A stretch of DNA of 64,000 nt from contig NZ_AP024154.1 in NCBI RefSeq assembly GCF_015533855.1, forward strand, positions 4,718,501-4,782,500. The letters run 5' to 3'. The stretch's first letter is position 1; each line of letters begins with the position of its first letter. Below, in pieces: positions 35,628 through 44,868 of this stretch. This DNA is from Echinicola sp. 20G (lineage in GTDB: Bacteria; Bacteroidota; Bacteroidia; Cytophagales; Cyclobacteriaceae). A model generated the notes under the pieces. The model saw nothing but the letters and a program-made list of their open reading frames with translations. It made no database searches and had not been told where the DNA came from. Position numbers and translations under genes: made by a program.

Positions 35628-37022
35628 ATGAAGAATCTTTCCCTTATCGGTATTGTTTTTATAGGTATAACTATCTCTCCTTTTTCATGCAAGGTGAAAG
35701 AACCACCTGCCCTGGAAGAGCTTCAAGAACAAGCTTTTGCCAATTTCATCTTACCATCTACCTGGCAACAAGCGCAAGAGTCGCAGTCCGACTCCACTCT
35801 ATTCAATGAGAATTGGCTGATTGAGTTTTCCAACCCCACCCTGGATACTTTGGTGGGGGAAGCGTTGGAATACAACCTGGACCTGAGCGTGGGAGAATCC
35901 CGTCTTTCGCAAGCTGAGGGTTATGTAAAGATGGCCAAAAGTGCCCTCAGCCCTGCTCTGAATATCCTGGCACGAGAAAACAGCAAGCTAGGCGGTGACT
36001 TTGGGGGTGGACTGAATGGTGCTATATTTTCAGCAGCGTGGGAATTTGATATTTGGGGCAAGCTCCGAAATACCAAACACGCCCAAATACAAGAATACGA
36101 AGCTGCTGCCATGGAGCTAAGTTTCGCTAGGCTTTCTATCGCGGCAGCTGTGGTCCGGAACTATTATCTGGCCATTGAAATCTACTTGGAAAAAGAGCTC
36201 GCCATGGAAATGCTTGACCTGTCTGAGCAACTGGTACAAATAGCTGACAAGCGCTTTCAAGTAGGCATTGGCAATGAAAAGGATTTGGTGATCGCCAAAG
36301 CTAACCTGACCAATATCAAAGATGGTTTTAGCTTGCTGGAACTGGCGTATAGTAATCAAATCAGAGCGCTGGAATTATTATTAGGCAGATACCCTTCCAG
36401 CCTAATAAGCATAGAAGGGGATTTGATGGAAATCAACAGCATTATCCCAGCCGGTATTCCCCTTCAGATATTGGAGCGGAGACCTGATGTCTTGGCGGCC
36501 CAGCACCGCTTCAATGCAAGTTTTCACCGGGTTCGGTCAGCCAAAGCAGCCCGGCTTCCCCAAATAAGCCTTACAGGAGGTTTTGGTGCGGTAAACAGCA
36601 ATATATTTACCTTAGTCCCTGAGTTTTCCAACCCCATCAGGAGCTTGGGTGGTTCTTTGGTAGCCCCTATTTATCAAGGAGGCATTCTTAAGGAGAACCT
36701 TGAAGTCAAAACGTATGAACAAGAACAGGCTGTCCACGAGTATGCTCAGACCGTGTTGTCTGCCATTAATGATGTAGAAAGCACCCTGGAAACGGTACAG
36801 ACAGTTGATCAACGAGAAAGAATTCTAAAGGAGGAAGTCCAGCAAAACCAAAAAGCCTATGAGCTGCAAGAAATCTCCTACAAAGTAGGTAAATCTGACC
36901 TTAGAGACCTGACTTTACAACAAATGGATCTCTATACTTCCCAAATCACACTGCTTCGGGTACAAACTGAAAAAATCGTCCAAAGGGTCAACTTGTATCT
37001 TGTCTTAGGTGGGTCGATGTAA
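35628..37022 (+). CDS. TolC/OprM-type outer-membrane factor lipoprotein
   Basis: The 464-residue protein has a lipoprotein signal ending ISPFSC and the NodT/OprM-type OEP duplication (PF02321): a first repeat with LEYNLDLSVGESRLSQAEGY and FSAAWEFDIWGKLRN, a second with LERRPDVLAAQHRFNAS and LSLGGSLVAPIYQGG-like text. Three such subunits form the exit duct across the outer membrane. It is the last gene of the DUF3302-HlyD-OMF operon and is followed by about 160 nt. Confidence 0.93.
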   Translation: MKNLSLIGIVFIGITISPFSCKVKEPPALEELQEQAFANFILPSTWQQAQESQSDSTLFNENWLIEFSNPTLDTLVGEALEYNLDLSVGESRLSQAEGYVKMAKSALSPALNILARENSKLGGDFGGGLNGAIFSAAWEFDIWGKLRNTKHAQIQEYEAAAMELSFARLSIAAAVVRNYYLAIEIYLEKELAMEMLDLSEQLVQIADKRFQVGIGNEKDLVIAKANLTNIKDGFSLLELAYSNQIRALELLLGRYPSSLISIEGDLMEINSIIPAGIPLQILERRPDVLAAQHRFNASFHRVRSAKAARLPQISLTGGFGAVNSNIFTLVPEFSNPIRSLGGSLVAPIYQGGILKENLEVKTYEQEQAVHEYAQTVLSAINDVESTLETVQTVDQRERILKEEVQQNQKAYELQEISYKVGKSDLRDLTLQQMDLYTSQITLLRVQTEKIVQRVNLYLVLGGSM

Positions 37023-37184
37023 ATATCCATTAGTGTGACTTGCAGTGGCCTTTTTAAAAAGATATACTAATATTTGACAGACTTCGATCTTATTGAAAAA
37101 ATATTACCTTGCTTAAATTGAAAGGTCAAAGTATCCTGTTTCTTTGAGCCAAATTACCATTAATAGGTTTGAGATAGCTATTAA

Positions 37185-38162
37185 ATGATACGATCAGCAT
37201 TGACATATACACTGTCGCTTGGACTGCTGTTTATTCTTGGCACCCATCAGGTAAAAAGCCAAGAAGACACCAGTTCAGTTTCATCAAAGATCGAAAATTT
37301 GAATTCTGATAAAGATGTTATTTTATTTCTAAACGAGCTTGGAGGGCTTTTTGAGACCTTCAAACTGAAAGCCATTTCTGAATTCCAACCAGAAAATGAT
37401 CCAACACTTATTAAAAGAATAGCTGACTCCCTAAACATCAGAGGTCGTTACTTTAAAGGAGATTTTGACAATAACCAAGATAGAGACCTTTTGGTCACTG
37501 GGGAGCAATATGGATTTACATCCTATTTAATAATGGCTTTTGATAAAGATTCTGTCCAGGTAATTAACTTGTCCAATGGACATTACTTTCAAGACTTTAT
37601 TTTTCCCTCTGTCAGAAATGATTCATTGATTGATGCTTTTTACTTCCCCCCAGAAGTGTACTTTTCTGACCATGATGTCAATCCTTCAATTGAAGTAAAA
37701 ACCCTTACTTTTAAATTCGGCCATGTCATAGAAGCCAATAGCCATCCAATGCCCCATGAAATCACTAAAATTGAATTCAAAACTGGCTATTGTTTCGGCA
37801 CCTGCCCTGTATTTTCTTTAGAACTATTCCCGTCATCCTTATCGACTTTTCATGCAGAAGCTTACAATTTTAACGAGAAAAGAGGGGAACTATCCAAAGA
37901 AATGGATTTTAGAACTAACATAAAAAAGGAATCGTGGGATGAAATCGTTCAAATATTGAATTACATCAATTTTCCTGAACTGGAAAACGAATATGCTGTG
38001 AATTGGACAGATGACCAAAAGGTTTTTCTCACCATTCACTATGATTATGGGCAGGTAAAAACCATTTCTGACTATGGACTACGAGGTACTTTTGGGCTGA
38101 ATTTGTTGTATCAAAAACTATTTGACTTACGAAACAACCAAGATTGGGAGGAAATCAAGTAA
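37185..38162 (+). CDS. DUF6438 domain protein, exported
   Basis: The 325-residue protein has a signal peptide (cleaved after VKSQ). Its C-terminal half from about residue 190 is DUF6438 (PF20033), recognised by EFKTGYCFGTCPVFSLELF, with the paired Cys of GxCxGxCP, and ISDYGLRGTFGL. The N-terminal half (about 25-185) is acidic and mixed and not recognised. The Cys pair may hold a metal or form a disulfide outside the cytosol; the role of the family is unknown. It converges with the SGNH gene with only 8 nt between stops. Confidence 0.82.
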   Translation: MIRSALTYTLSLGLLFILGTHQVKSQEDTSSVSSKIENLNSDKDVILFLNELGGLFETFKLKAISEFQPENDPTLIKRIADSLNIRGRYFKGDFDNNQDRDLLVTGEQYGFTSYLIMAFDKDSVQVINLSNGHYFQDFIFPSVRNDSLIDAFYFPPEVYFSDHDVNPSIEVKTLTFKFGHVIEANSHPMPHEITKIEFKTGYCFGTCPVFSLELFPSSLSTFHAEAYNFNEKRGELSKEMDFRTNIKKESWDEIVQILNYINFPELENEYAVNWTDDQKVFLTIHYDYGQVKTISDYGLRGTFGLNLLYQKLFDLRNNQDWEEIK

Positions 38163-38170
38163 GACCTATT

Positions 38171-39262
38171 TTACTTGCCAGAAAAAATCTCTTTAAACTT
38201 TTTGATATAAGCATCTGCATAGTGCCGCATTCCCAAATCGGTTGGGTGGGTACCATCTACAAAATCATCATTTCCCATATTGATTTCATCATAGGTCAAC
38301 AGGTAAAGCTGATCCACTCCCCTCTTCTTCAACTCCTGAAAACAGTCTTCAGTCCATTTGTTGAGCAATAAGTAAGTCTGCTCACGTTCAGAATCAATCA
38401 AACCATCTGAATAGCCATCATGTTCCACCAAAAGGACAGGCGTATTAGGATGTTGGGCTTTGAGGGATTTTACTGATTGCAAGATTTTTTCTTTTACCAC
38501 CTCTTCTGTAAAGCCACCTCCAGGTCCAAGGTTAGGCAAACAGTCCAGCACAAAGGCTTTCGCGTCTATGGTATTGATATATTCAATCAATTCTGGCTCC
38601 AACCGACCATTGCCTGAAAAAGCCAAATTGATCATTGGCATATCCATTTCCCTGCCCACAATATTCGTCCAAGCCATTCCTGGACGTGAGGCACATGCTC
38701 CCTGTGCAATGGAAGTACCATAAACCACCACTGGCTTTTCGGTTCTTTTCTCAATAAACTCAAATCTATCTTGCCCATTCACCCCGATCATAAGGCTATC
38801 GACATGATTATATAAGGGCAGATAAAGTTGGTATTCGCGCCCTTGGGTTGGTGAATCTGGTGTAATGAATTGGTAGCTCACTTCTTTTCCAAAACTATAT
38901 TTTCCCCTGACCCAAATCCATTGCCCTTGATCATTCTTGGTGTATAAATCCAAGCCACTCACACCGGTTGCAGGCATATGGGGCATTTGTAGATTACCAC
39001 CAGGCTTATATTTTATCTTGATTTCTGCCGCATCAGATTGAAACCGCAACAAGACTCCTGCCGCATGTCTGGACAACCCCCAAACCGGTTTCCTCACTTT
39101 CTGCTCAGCATCATCAGGTAACCGATTATAGCCTATTCCCTCCCAACCTTGACCTTCTAATATTTGACCATCAGCTGCCAATGGATCGTACCAGACCAAT
39201 TCTTGGGCCGCAACAGATAGCTGAATTAAAAGCAGGGAGACAATAAGGGCATATTTTTTCAT
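38171..39262 (-). CDS. Secreted SGNH/GDSL esterase
   Basis: The 363-residue protein has a signal peptide (cleaved after VAAQ), an N-terminal beta-sandwich of the GxDLY type (GVSGLDLYTKN near residue 95), and an SGNH catalytic domain: block I VVYGTSIAQGACASRPG, block II NLAFSGNGRLE, block III-like LDCLPNLGPGG, and block V DGTHPTDLGMRHYA with the catalytic Asp/His. It most likely removes acyl esters from glycans in the periplasm. It lies 12 nt behind a sulfatase gene and belongs to the sulfatase cluster. Confidence 0.9.
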   Translation of the reverse strand: MKKYALIVSLLLIQLSVAAQELVWYDPLAADGQILEGQGWEGIGYNRLPDDAEQKVRKPVWGLSRHAAGVLLRFQSDAAEIKIKYKPGGNLQMPHMPATGVSGLDLYTKNDQGQWIWVRGKYSFGKEVSYQFITPDSPTQGREYQLYLPLYNHVDSLMIGVNGQDRFEFIEKRTEKPVVVYGTSIAQGACASRPGMAWTNIVGREMDMPMINLAFSGNGRLEPELIEYINTIDAKAFVLDCLPNLGPGGGFTEEVVKEKILQSVKSLKAQHPNTPVLLVEHDGYSDGLIDSEREQTYLLLNKWTEDCFQELKKRGVDQLYLLTYDEINMGNDDFVDGTHPTDLGMRHYADAYIKKFKEIFSGK

Positions 39263-39274
39263 ATGAGTTGGAAT

Positions 39275-40750
39275 TTATTGCATTACTTGTGCTTGCTTGT
39301 TTTTTTCAAATGAAGCATCATATGCTGGGTTTCTTTCTGTAGGAACCGGAGCGCCGGTCACTTTTCTCCATTCCTGAAGTTTTGTAAAAAGAGCAGCGGT
39401 TACCTCTGGAAATTCCTCTGCTACATTGTGCTGCTCCGTAAGATCTTCCTCTAAATTATAAAGTTCAAGGCCGCCATCTTCAAAGTACTCGTGCAATTTC
39501 CATTTTCCCGATCTGATCACCGATCCGGGGCGGGTCCTGAACAAAGGGTCTCTTGCTTGGTCATCCTTAGGGGAATATGCCTCCAAATAAATAGGAAAGT
39601 GCCAAAATAAATCCCTATCCACCAAACTTTCCCCATCAAGCAGCAAAGGGCTCAAGTCCTGACCATCTAAGTTTGGGTTGTTTTTTTCAGCTCCAATGAT
39701 GCTTTGCAAAGTAGGAAAAAAGTCCATTTGCATTACCGGTTGATCCACTTTTTGTCCTGCTTTGATCTTATTAGGATATTTGATCACCATCGGTATTCTG
39801 ATTCCACCCTCATAATAGGATCCTTTACCGGCACGCAAAGGGTATTGGTTGGATGTTTTGCGGATTCCACCATTGTCAGAAGTAAATAGGATTATGGTGT
39901 TTTCCTCCAAACCTAAATCAGCCACAGCTTTCAGCAACCTTCCCACATTTTCATCCATTGAAGCAACCATGGCTGCATAAACTGCATTATCCTGCCCTCC
40001 CGAACCTTCTTTGGACTGGTACTTTTCTACAAATGCTGGCTTTCCCATTAAAGGACTATGGACTGTGTAAAAAGGCAAATACAAAAAGAAAGGTTTTTCT
40101 TGATTTGTCTCAACAAATCGAATGGCCTCATCAGTTAGACGATCTGTCAAATATTCCCCTTCTGGTCCATCTTCCAAGTGTTCTACATTATAAGGACTAA
40201 AATATCCGTCCTTCCCTGGGTTTCCCCTGTGATTCCCTCCTACATTGACATCAAAGCCCATCAAAGTTGGGTCATCACTGACATGCCACTTTCCAAAAGT
40301 CCCAGTGGTATAACCATTCTCATGGAACATTTCACCAAGGGTAAACAATGAGTCAGCTAATGTGTCATTGTTCTTTGTGGGAATCAATTGCCTTGTTTTC
40401 GAATTACCCCGATCAGAGGGACTTACTGTATAAACACCGTGTCTTGGCCCATACTGGCCACTGATCATATTGGCTCTTGAAGGAGCACAATTGGACGCAC
40501 CTGCGTAAGCATTCGTAAAAACTATTCCCTCTTGACTTAGCTTATCTAGGTTGGGGGTTTCATAATAATCACTGCCCATAAAACCCAAATCTTTCCAGCC
40601 CAAGTCATCTACATTGATCAGGATCACATTAGGCTTGGATGGTGCCAACATAGTGGCTTCCCCCTTCTTTGAGCATGCGCCTAAAATCAGTGTCAATCCT
40701 AAAATAAGGAAGTGAAGTAGAATAGGTTTTTGTTTGGTCAATTTTTTCAA
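39275..40750 (-). CDS. Type I sulfatase lipoprotein (sulfatase 1)
   Basis: The TTG at 40750 is the preferred start: it lies 7 nt after the upstream gene's stop and puts a lipoprotein signal ending ILGAC near residue 26, giving 491 residues. An ATG at 40849 would overlap that gene by 92 nt. The formylglycine site is CAPSR with Cys88; the metal site shows VDDLGW and HGVY. It hydrolyses sulfate esters, probably of a glycan, on the cell surface. The last gene of a pair, followed by the SGNH esterase. Confidence 0.9.
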   Translation of the reverse strand: MKKLTKQKPILLHFLILGLTLILGACSKKGEATMLAPSKPNVILINVDDLGWKDLGFMGSDYYETPNLDKLSQEGIVFTNAYAGASNCAPSRANMISGQYGPRHGVYTVSPSDRGNSKTRQLIPTKNNDTLADSLFTLGEMFHENGYTTGTFGKWHVSDDPTLMGFDVNVGGNHRGNPGKDGYFSPYNVEHLEDGPEGEYLTDRLTDEAIRFVETNQEKPFFLYLPFYTVHSPLMGKPAFVEKYQSKEGSGGQDNAVYAAMVASMDENVGRLLKAVADLGLEENTIILFTSDNGGIRKTSNQYPLRAGKGSYYEGGIRIPMVIKYPNKIKAGQKVDQPVMQMDFFPTLQSIIGAEKNNPNLDGQDLSPLLLDGESLVDRDLFWHFPIYLEAYSPKDDQARDPLFRTRPGSVIRSGKWKLHEYFEDGGLELYNLEEDLTEQHNVAEEFPEVTAALFTKLQEWRKVTGAPVPTERNPAYDASFEKNKQAQVMQ

Positions 40751-40757
40751 GGTTACT

Positions 40758-42338
40758 TTAATTTTGTGCTGCGGTTTGTCCAAGCATTCTATCCACAAAA
40801 TTCCAATTATCAAATTCAGGTGATCTATGCTCCTTTTTAACAATTTCATCTAGTTGCTTCAAAACCTCAGGGTGTTGCGCTGCAATATCATTTTCCTCAT
40901 TTCTGTCAGACTCTAAGTCAAATAGCTGCCAAGGGCTTTCAAGATTTTTAGCCACATCAGTTTTAACGCCTTTCCATTTCCCCATACGAATAGCCAATTG
41001 ACCTCTTTTTTCAGGATATTCAAAGTAAAGGTATTCGTGGTTTACTTGCGCTCCACTGTTCCCTAACAAGGTAGGTAAAAAAGAGATACCATCTGTTTCC
41101 TCAGGCACTTTAGCTTGGGCCAATTCTCCCAAAGTAGCCATCACATCATATTGGGCTGAAATATGCTCACTGACGCTCCCTGATTTGATCTTTCCTGGCC
41201 ACCTGGCAATCATAGGCATGCGAATTCCACCCTCATAAACATCCATTTTCAAACCTCTCAGGCCAGCGGTACTTTCAAAATAAGCCGCATCCACTCCCCC
41301 ATTGAAAGTAGGGCCATTGTCACTGGAAAACACCACCATGGTATTTTCATCCAAGTCAAGCTCTTCCAACAAAGTAAAGATTTTACCTACTTCCTGATCC
41401 AAATAACTGATCATTGCCGCATAAGCTGACTTTGGAAATTCATGTGGTGCGTAGCCTTGCTGCCCCAAATATGGCTCTTCCTCAAACTGCCCTAAATAAG
41501 GCGTCAATGCTTCATCTGGAACTTGTAGTGAGACATGAGGGATCGTATAGGGCAAGTAAAGGAAAAACTCTCCATCCTTATTTTCACGAATAAAAGCTTC
41601 CGCTTTTTCTGTCATTTTATCCACTGCATAATCATTGCCTTTGTATGCATCGAAAAAACCTTCATCACCATATTCCAAATCACTCTTTTCGAATTGTTCC
41701 AGCGCTGATTGGCTTCCTTTGCTATTTCTGGCTGAAGGAGTATGCACAAAAATATAGGGGTTATTGAGGCTGTCCCATTGATCATTTTCCCACAAGTGGG
41801 TTGGGTAAAAGTTATGGGCTTGACGTTGGTCCAAGAAACCATAAAAATAATCGAACCCTTGCTTGCTTGGCTCACCTGAATTGCCCACCATACCTAGGCC
41901 CCACTTTCCTATTCCCGCCGTTTTGTAACCCGCATCCTGTAGCATTTTCCCTATCGTTATGGTTCCTGCAGGAATTGGCTGTTGACCATTTTCAATTTGA
42001 TCTGTAAAGCTTGCTGGCATTACAGGCTTGTTTCCCCTGATATAAGAATGTCCGGTATGCTTTCCTGTCAAAAGTGCGCACCTTGCAGGCGCACAAACGG
42101 GAGATGAGGTATAATGCTGGGTAAACACCATCCCTTCGCTGGCCATTTTATCCAAATTCGGAGTTTTAATCTTACTTTGGCCATTAGGTCCAATTTCTCC
42201 ATAACCTAAGTCATCTGCATAGATATAAATAATATTGGGCCTTTTCATCTCTGACTTTTGCTCTTCCTTTTCTGATTGGCAAGAAACTATACCAAGGACT
42301 CCAACTATACCTAATGCAACCCGTAAAATTGACTTCAT
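40758..42338 (-). CDS. Type I sulfatase lipoprotein (sulfatase 2)
   Basis: The 526-residue protein has a lipoprotein signal ending GIVSC (Cys20), the metal motif ADDLGYGEIG, the formylglycine site CAPAR with Cys82 (Ala in place of the usual Ser after P), GKHTGHSYIRGNK and the C-terminal motif FSSDNGPTFNGG. The Ala variant is known among arylsulfatase-A-like enzymes. Substrate probably a sulfated glycan fragment. Separated from the DUF4230 gene by 124 nt and immediately upstream of sulfatase 1 in the same direction. Confidence 0.92.
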   Translation of the reverse strand: MKSILRVALGIVGVLGIVSCQSEKEEQKSEMKRPNIIYIYADDLGYGEIGPNGQSKIKTPNLDKMASEGMVFTQHYTSSPVCAPARCALLTGKHTGHSYIRGNKPVMPASFTDQIENGQQPIPAGTITIGKMLQDAGYKTAGIGKWGLGMVGNSGEPSKQGFDYFYGFLDQRQAHNFYPTHLWENDQWDSLNNPYIFVHTPSARNSKGSQSALEQFEKSDLEYGDEGFFDAYKGNDYAVDKMTEKAEAFIRENKDGEFFLYLPYTIPHVSLQVPDEALTPYLGQFEEEPYLGQQGYAPHEFPKSAYAAMISYLDQEVGKIFTLLEELDLDENTMVVFSSDNGPTFNGGVDAAYFESTAGLRGLKMDVYEGGIRMPMIARWPGKIKSGSVSEHISAQYDVMATLGELAQAKVPEETDGISFLPTLLGNSGAQVNHEYLYFEYPEKRGQLAIRMGKWKGVKTDVAKNLESPWQLFDLESDRNEENDIAAQHPEVLKQLDEIVKKEHRSPEFDNWNFVDRMLGQTAAQN

Positions 42339-42462
42339 AATTAATTTACTTTTGATTCCTTTTTAAAAATATAATTTTAATACTGAAATCAAAAGTAAAA
42401 ACTTCATATCCTTACATTATCAAAAACAAATGGTTAATAACTAATTCAGTTGGATCATTTTA

Positions 42463-43080
42463 TCAGTGAGTTGCCTTCAATTGAAAATCCTTTTCATTGA
42501 TTACCTCTTCGCCTTCATAAACCAACTTCCACCCTAAAGAATTGGTCAATACATAGAAACGGGCCAATTCTGCAATGAGTCTGCCTTTAGCTTGGTCTTT
42601 AAGGTCTGAGGCTTGGATTTTTTTCTTCAATGAGGCATTTACTCGTGTCTTGATGGTATTGAAATCATCTGCGTCAAAAGGGTTAAAATAGTCCCCCTCT
42701 GCATCATAATATTGGAAATCAGGGAAAATTTTCAACTCTGGCTCCGGGATGGATTGAATAAATAATGTCTTGGAGGTCTCATCAATCTGAAACGCAATCA
42801 TTGACAAATCGTAGGCAATCTGAACATCTGCATTCACCACAACCAAGGCTTTCTTTTCTGTCCTCCACAAGTTGCCAAAAATCCCTTCAGACTGTTTGTA
42901 GTTATATACTTGAGAAAAATGACCTTCTGTTACAATCAACTTGCTAACATTGTTAACCTCTTGCTGAATCAGGCTGGTGCTCTCTTCTAACGTGTTTTTT
43001 TCTTCAACTCCTTTAGATACCCAACGAATAATGCCCCAAAGTGCAAGTCCTATTAAAACTCCAAACAAAAATTTCCGCAT
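42463..43080 (-). CDS. DUF4230 membrane-anchored protein
   Basis: The 205-residue protein has one N-terminal membrane segment (about 4-20) followed by an extracytoplasmic domain of DUF4230 (PF14014), recognisable by NVSKLIVTEGHFSQVYNYKQ, VVVNADVQIAYDLS and KGRLIAELARFYVLTNS. The function is unknown. It interrupts the sulfatase cluster on the same strand, with gaps of 124 and about 190 nt, so it may have its own promoter and no functional link to the sulfatases. Confidence 0.88.
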   Translation of the reverse strand: MRKFLFGVLIGLALWGIIRWVSKGVEEKNTLEESTSLIQQEVNNVSKLIVTEGHFSQVYNYKQSEGIFGNLWRTEKKALVVVNADVQIAYDLSMIAFQIDETSKTLFIQSIPEPELKIFPDFQYYDAEGDYFNPFDADDFNTIKTRVNASLKKKIQASDLKDQAKGRLIAELARFYVLTNSLGWKLVYEGEEVINEKDFQLKATH

Positions 43081-43210
43081 AGTTAACCTTTTTCAATTTG
43101 GAAGAAAGATACCGATTTTTGAAAAGATCTTTCCAACCAACAGTGTAAATGTCATTCACTTAATCAGGTGGTTCAACTTGCCGAAAGGGATAATGCCTAT
43201 TCAAAAACTG

Positions 43211-43254
43211 TAAAACAAAAAAGCACTAAGCCCCAACCGGAACCTAGTGCTTTT
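43211..43254 (-). terminator. Terminator behind sulfatase 3
   Basis: AAAAGCACTA / TAGTGCTTTT form a 10-bp stem with a 16-nt loop; on the minus strand the stem is followed by TTTTGTTTT. It starts about 20 nt after the stop of the sulfatase at 43275. Confidence 0.8.
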
Positions 43255-43274
43255 CAGGCACAAACTAAAAGATA

Positions 43275-44825
43275 TTATTTCTTCTTAATTTGAGCTTCGT
43301 CAATATCTTGGTGAAAGGTCTCCTCTGCCTCAGTATCTTCATATTTCTTGATAGCCTCTAGCAACTTAGACTTCATTTCCTTCTGAACTTCCGCATATTG
43401 CTCCTCACCATAAACGTTGTTCATTTCACTTGGGTCTTTTTGCAAGTCAAATAATTCCCAAGAATCCACCTGATTGTAAAAACGGATAATCTTATAGCGG
43501 TCCGTCTTTACGCCAAAGTGCGGAGATACATTATGTTCGCCTACTTCATAATAATGATAGTAAAGAACTTCCCTTCCCTTTTCTTTTTGACCGGTCAGTA
43601 CAGGCAGCATCGACTCTCCTTGAAGGTCCTCTGGAATAGTCACCCCCGCAGCTTCCAAAACGGTTGGGGCAATATCCAAATTCATGACCATTTCGTTGGA
43701 TTTTGTACCTGGCGTGATTACTCCTGGATATTTCATCATCATTGGAGTGCTAAAAGACTCCTCATACATAAACCTCTTGTCAAACCAGCCATGCTCTCCA
43801 AGGTAAAAGCCTTGATCTGAGGTATAGATTACAATGGTATTTTCATCCAATCCATGTTCTTTAAGGTAGTCCAAAGTACGGCCAATATTTCTATCCATGG
43901 ATTCCGCAGTGGCCAAATAGTCCCTCATGTATTGCTGATATTTCCATTCCACCAATTCCTTTCCTGAAAGGTTCATCGCCTTTAACTCCTCATGAATAGG
44001 CTTATAATGCGCATCAAATTGAGCTCTTTGCTCCGGGGTCATGCGGGTAACATTTCTGTCCTTTGTATCATCTGGAAACATTTTCAGGTCATAGCCCATG
44101 ATCATGGTTTTGTCCACAGACATATCATTTTCCATCGCTGCCTGTCTTCCTACATAATTATCGTAAAAGTTATCAGGAATAGGAAAAGTCACATCATCAA
44201 ACATGTCCATGCCCTGCAAGTCAGGCATCCAAGTTCTATGAGTTGCTTTATGGCCAATAATCACACAAAAAGGCTTATCAGGGTCTCTTCTATCCAGCCA
44301 GTTTTCTGCTGCATCTTCAACAAGGTCACTTACATAACCTTCTTTTCTAATTCTTTCCGTACTGTCTTTAATGATAAAGTCAGGGTTGAAATAGTATCCT
44401 TGACCAGGCAAAATTTCATAATAATCCAAGCCCTGAGGATTTTCACCTAAGTGGTACTTTCCGATCCAAGCGGTTTGATAACCTGCTGCCTGTAAATGTT
44501 TCACAAACTGGTCCTGTCCAGGGTTAAATTTGCTATCTGTGTTTCTTCTGAAACCGTTCAAATGACTGTATTTACCAGTCAGCAACACGGCTCGGCTTGG
44601 CCCACAAATTGAATTGGTCACATAGGCATTGTTAAACAATACACCTTCATTGGCAATTCGGTCAATATTTGGAGTTTGGGTAATTTGACTACCATAAGCA
44701 CTGATTGCTTGTCGTGTGTGGTCATCCGAAACAATGATCACTATATTCGGTGGTTTTTGCTCTTCCGGCGCTGAACAGGAAAAGATGGTTACGGCCAAAA
44801 TGACCCAAATTAAAATTCTTGACAT
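43275..44825 (-). CDS. Type I sulfatase lipoprotein (sulfatase 3)
   Basis: The 516-residue protein has a lipoprotein signal ending TIFSC, VSDDHTRQAISAYG as metal motif, the formylglycine site CGPSR with Cys74, and LTGKYSHLNGFRRNTD. The CGPSRAVLLTGKYSHLNG form is typical of sulfatases acting on polysaccharides such as heparan-like or algal glycans. At the C-terminus VLYYHYYEVGEHNVSPHFG is a family-conserved block. It is transcribed behind sulfatase 4 with a 43-nt gap and ends at a good terminator. Confidence 0.92.
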   Translation of the reverse strand: MSRILIWVILAVTIFSCSAPEEQKPPNIVIIVSDDHTRQAISAYGSQITQTPNIDRIANEGVLFNNAYVTNSICGPSRAVLLTGKYSHLNGFRRNTDSKFNPGQDQFVKHLQAAGYQTAWIGKYHLGENPQGLDYYEILPGQGYYFNPDFIIKDSTERIRKEGYVSDLVEDAAENWLDRRDPDKPFCVIIGHKATHRTWMPDLQGMDMFDDVTFPIPDNFYDNYVGRQAAMENDMSVDKTMIMGYDLKMFPDDTKDRNVTRMTPEQRAQFDAHYKPIHEELKAMNLSGKELVEWKYQQYMRDYLATAESMDRNIGRTLDYLKEHGLDENTIVIYTSDQGFYLGEHGWFDKRFMYEESFSTPMMMKYPGVITPGTKSNEMVMNLDIAPTVLEAAGVTIPEDLQGESMLPVLTGQKEKGREVLYYHYYEVGEHNVSPHFGVKTDRYKIIRFYNQVDSWELFDLQKDPSEMNNVYGEEQYAEVQKEMKSKLLEAIKKYEDTEAEETFHQDIDEAQIKKK

Positions 44826-44868
44826 GATTGGTGTATATGATTAATAAATATTTTTTCTATTATTTAAC

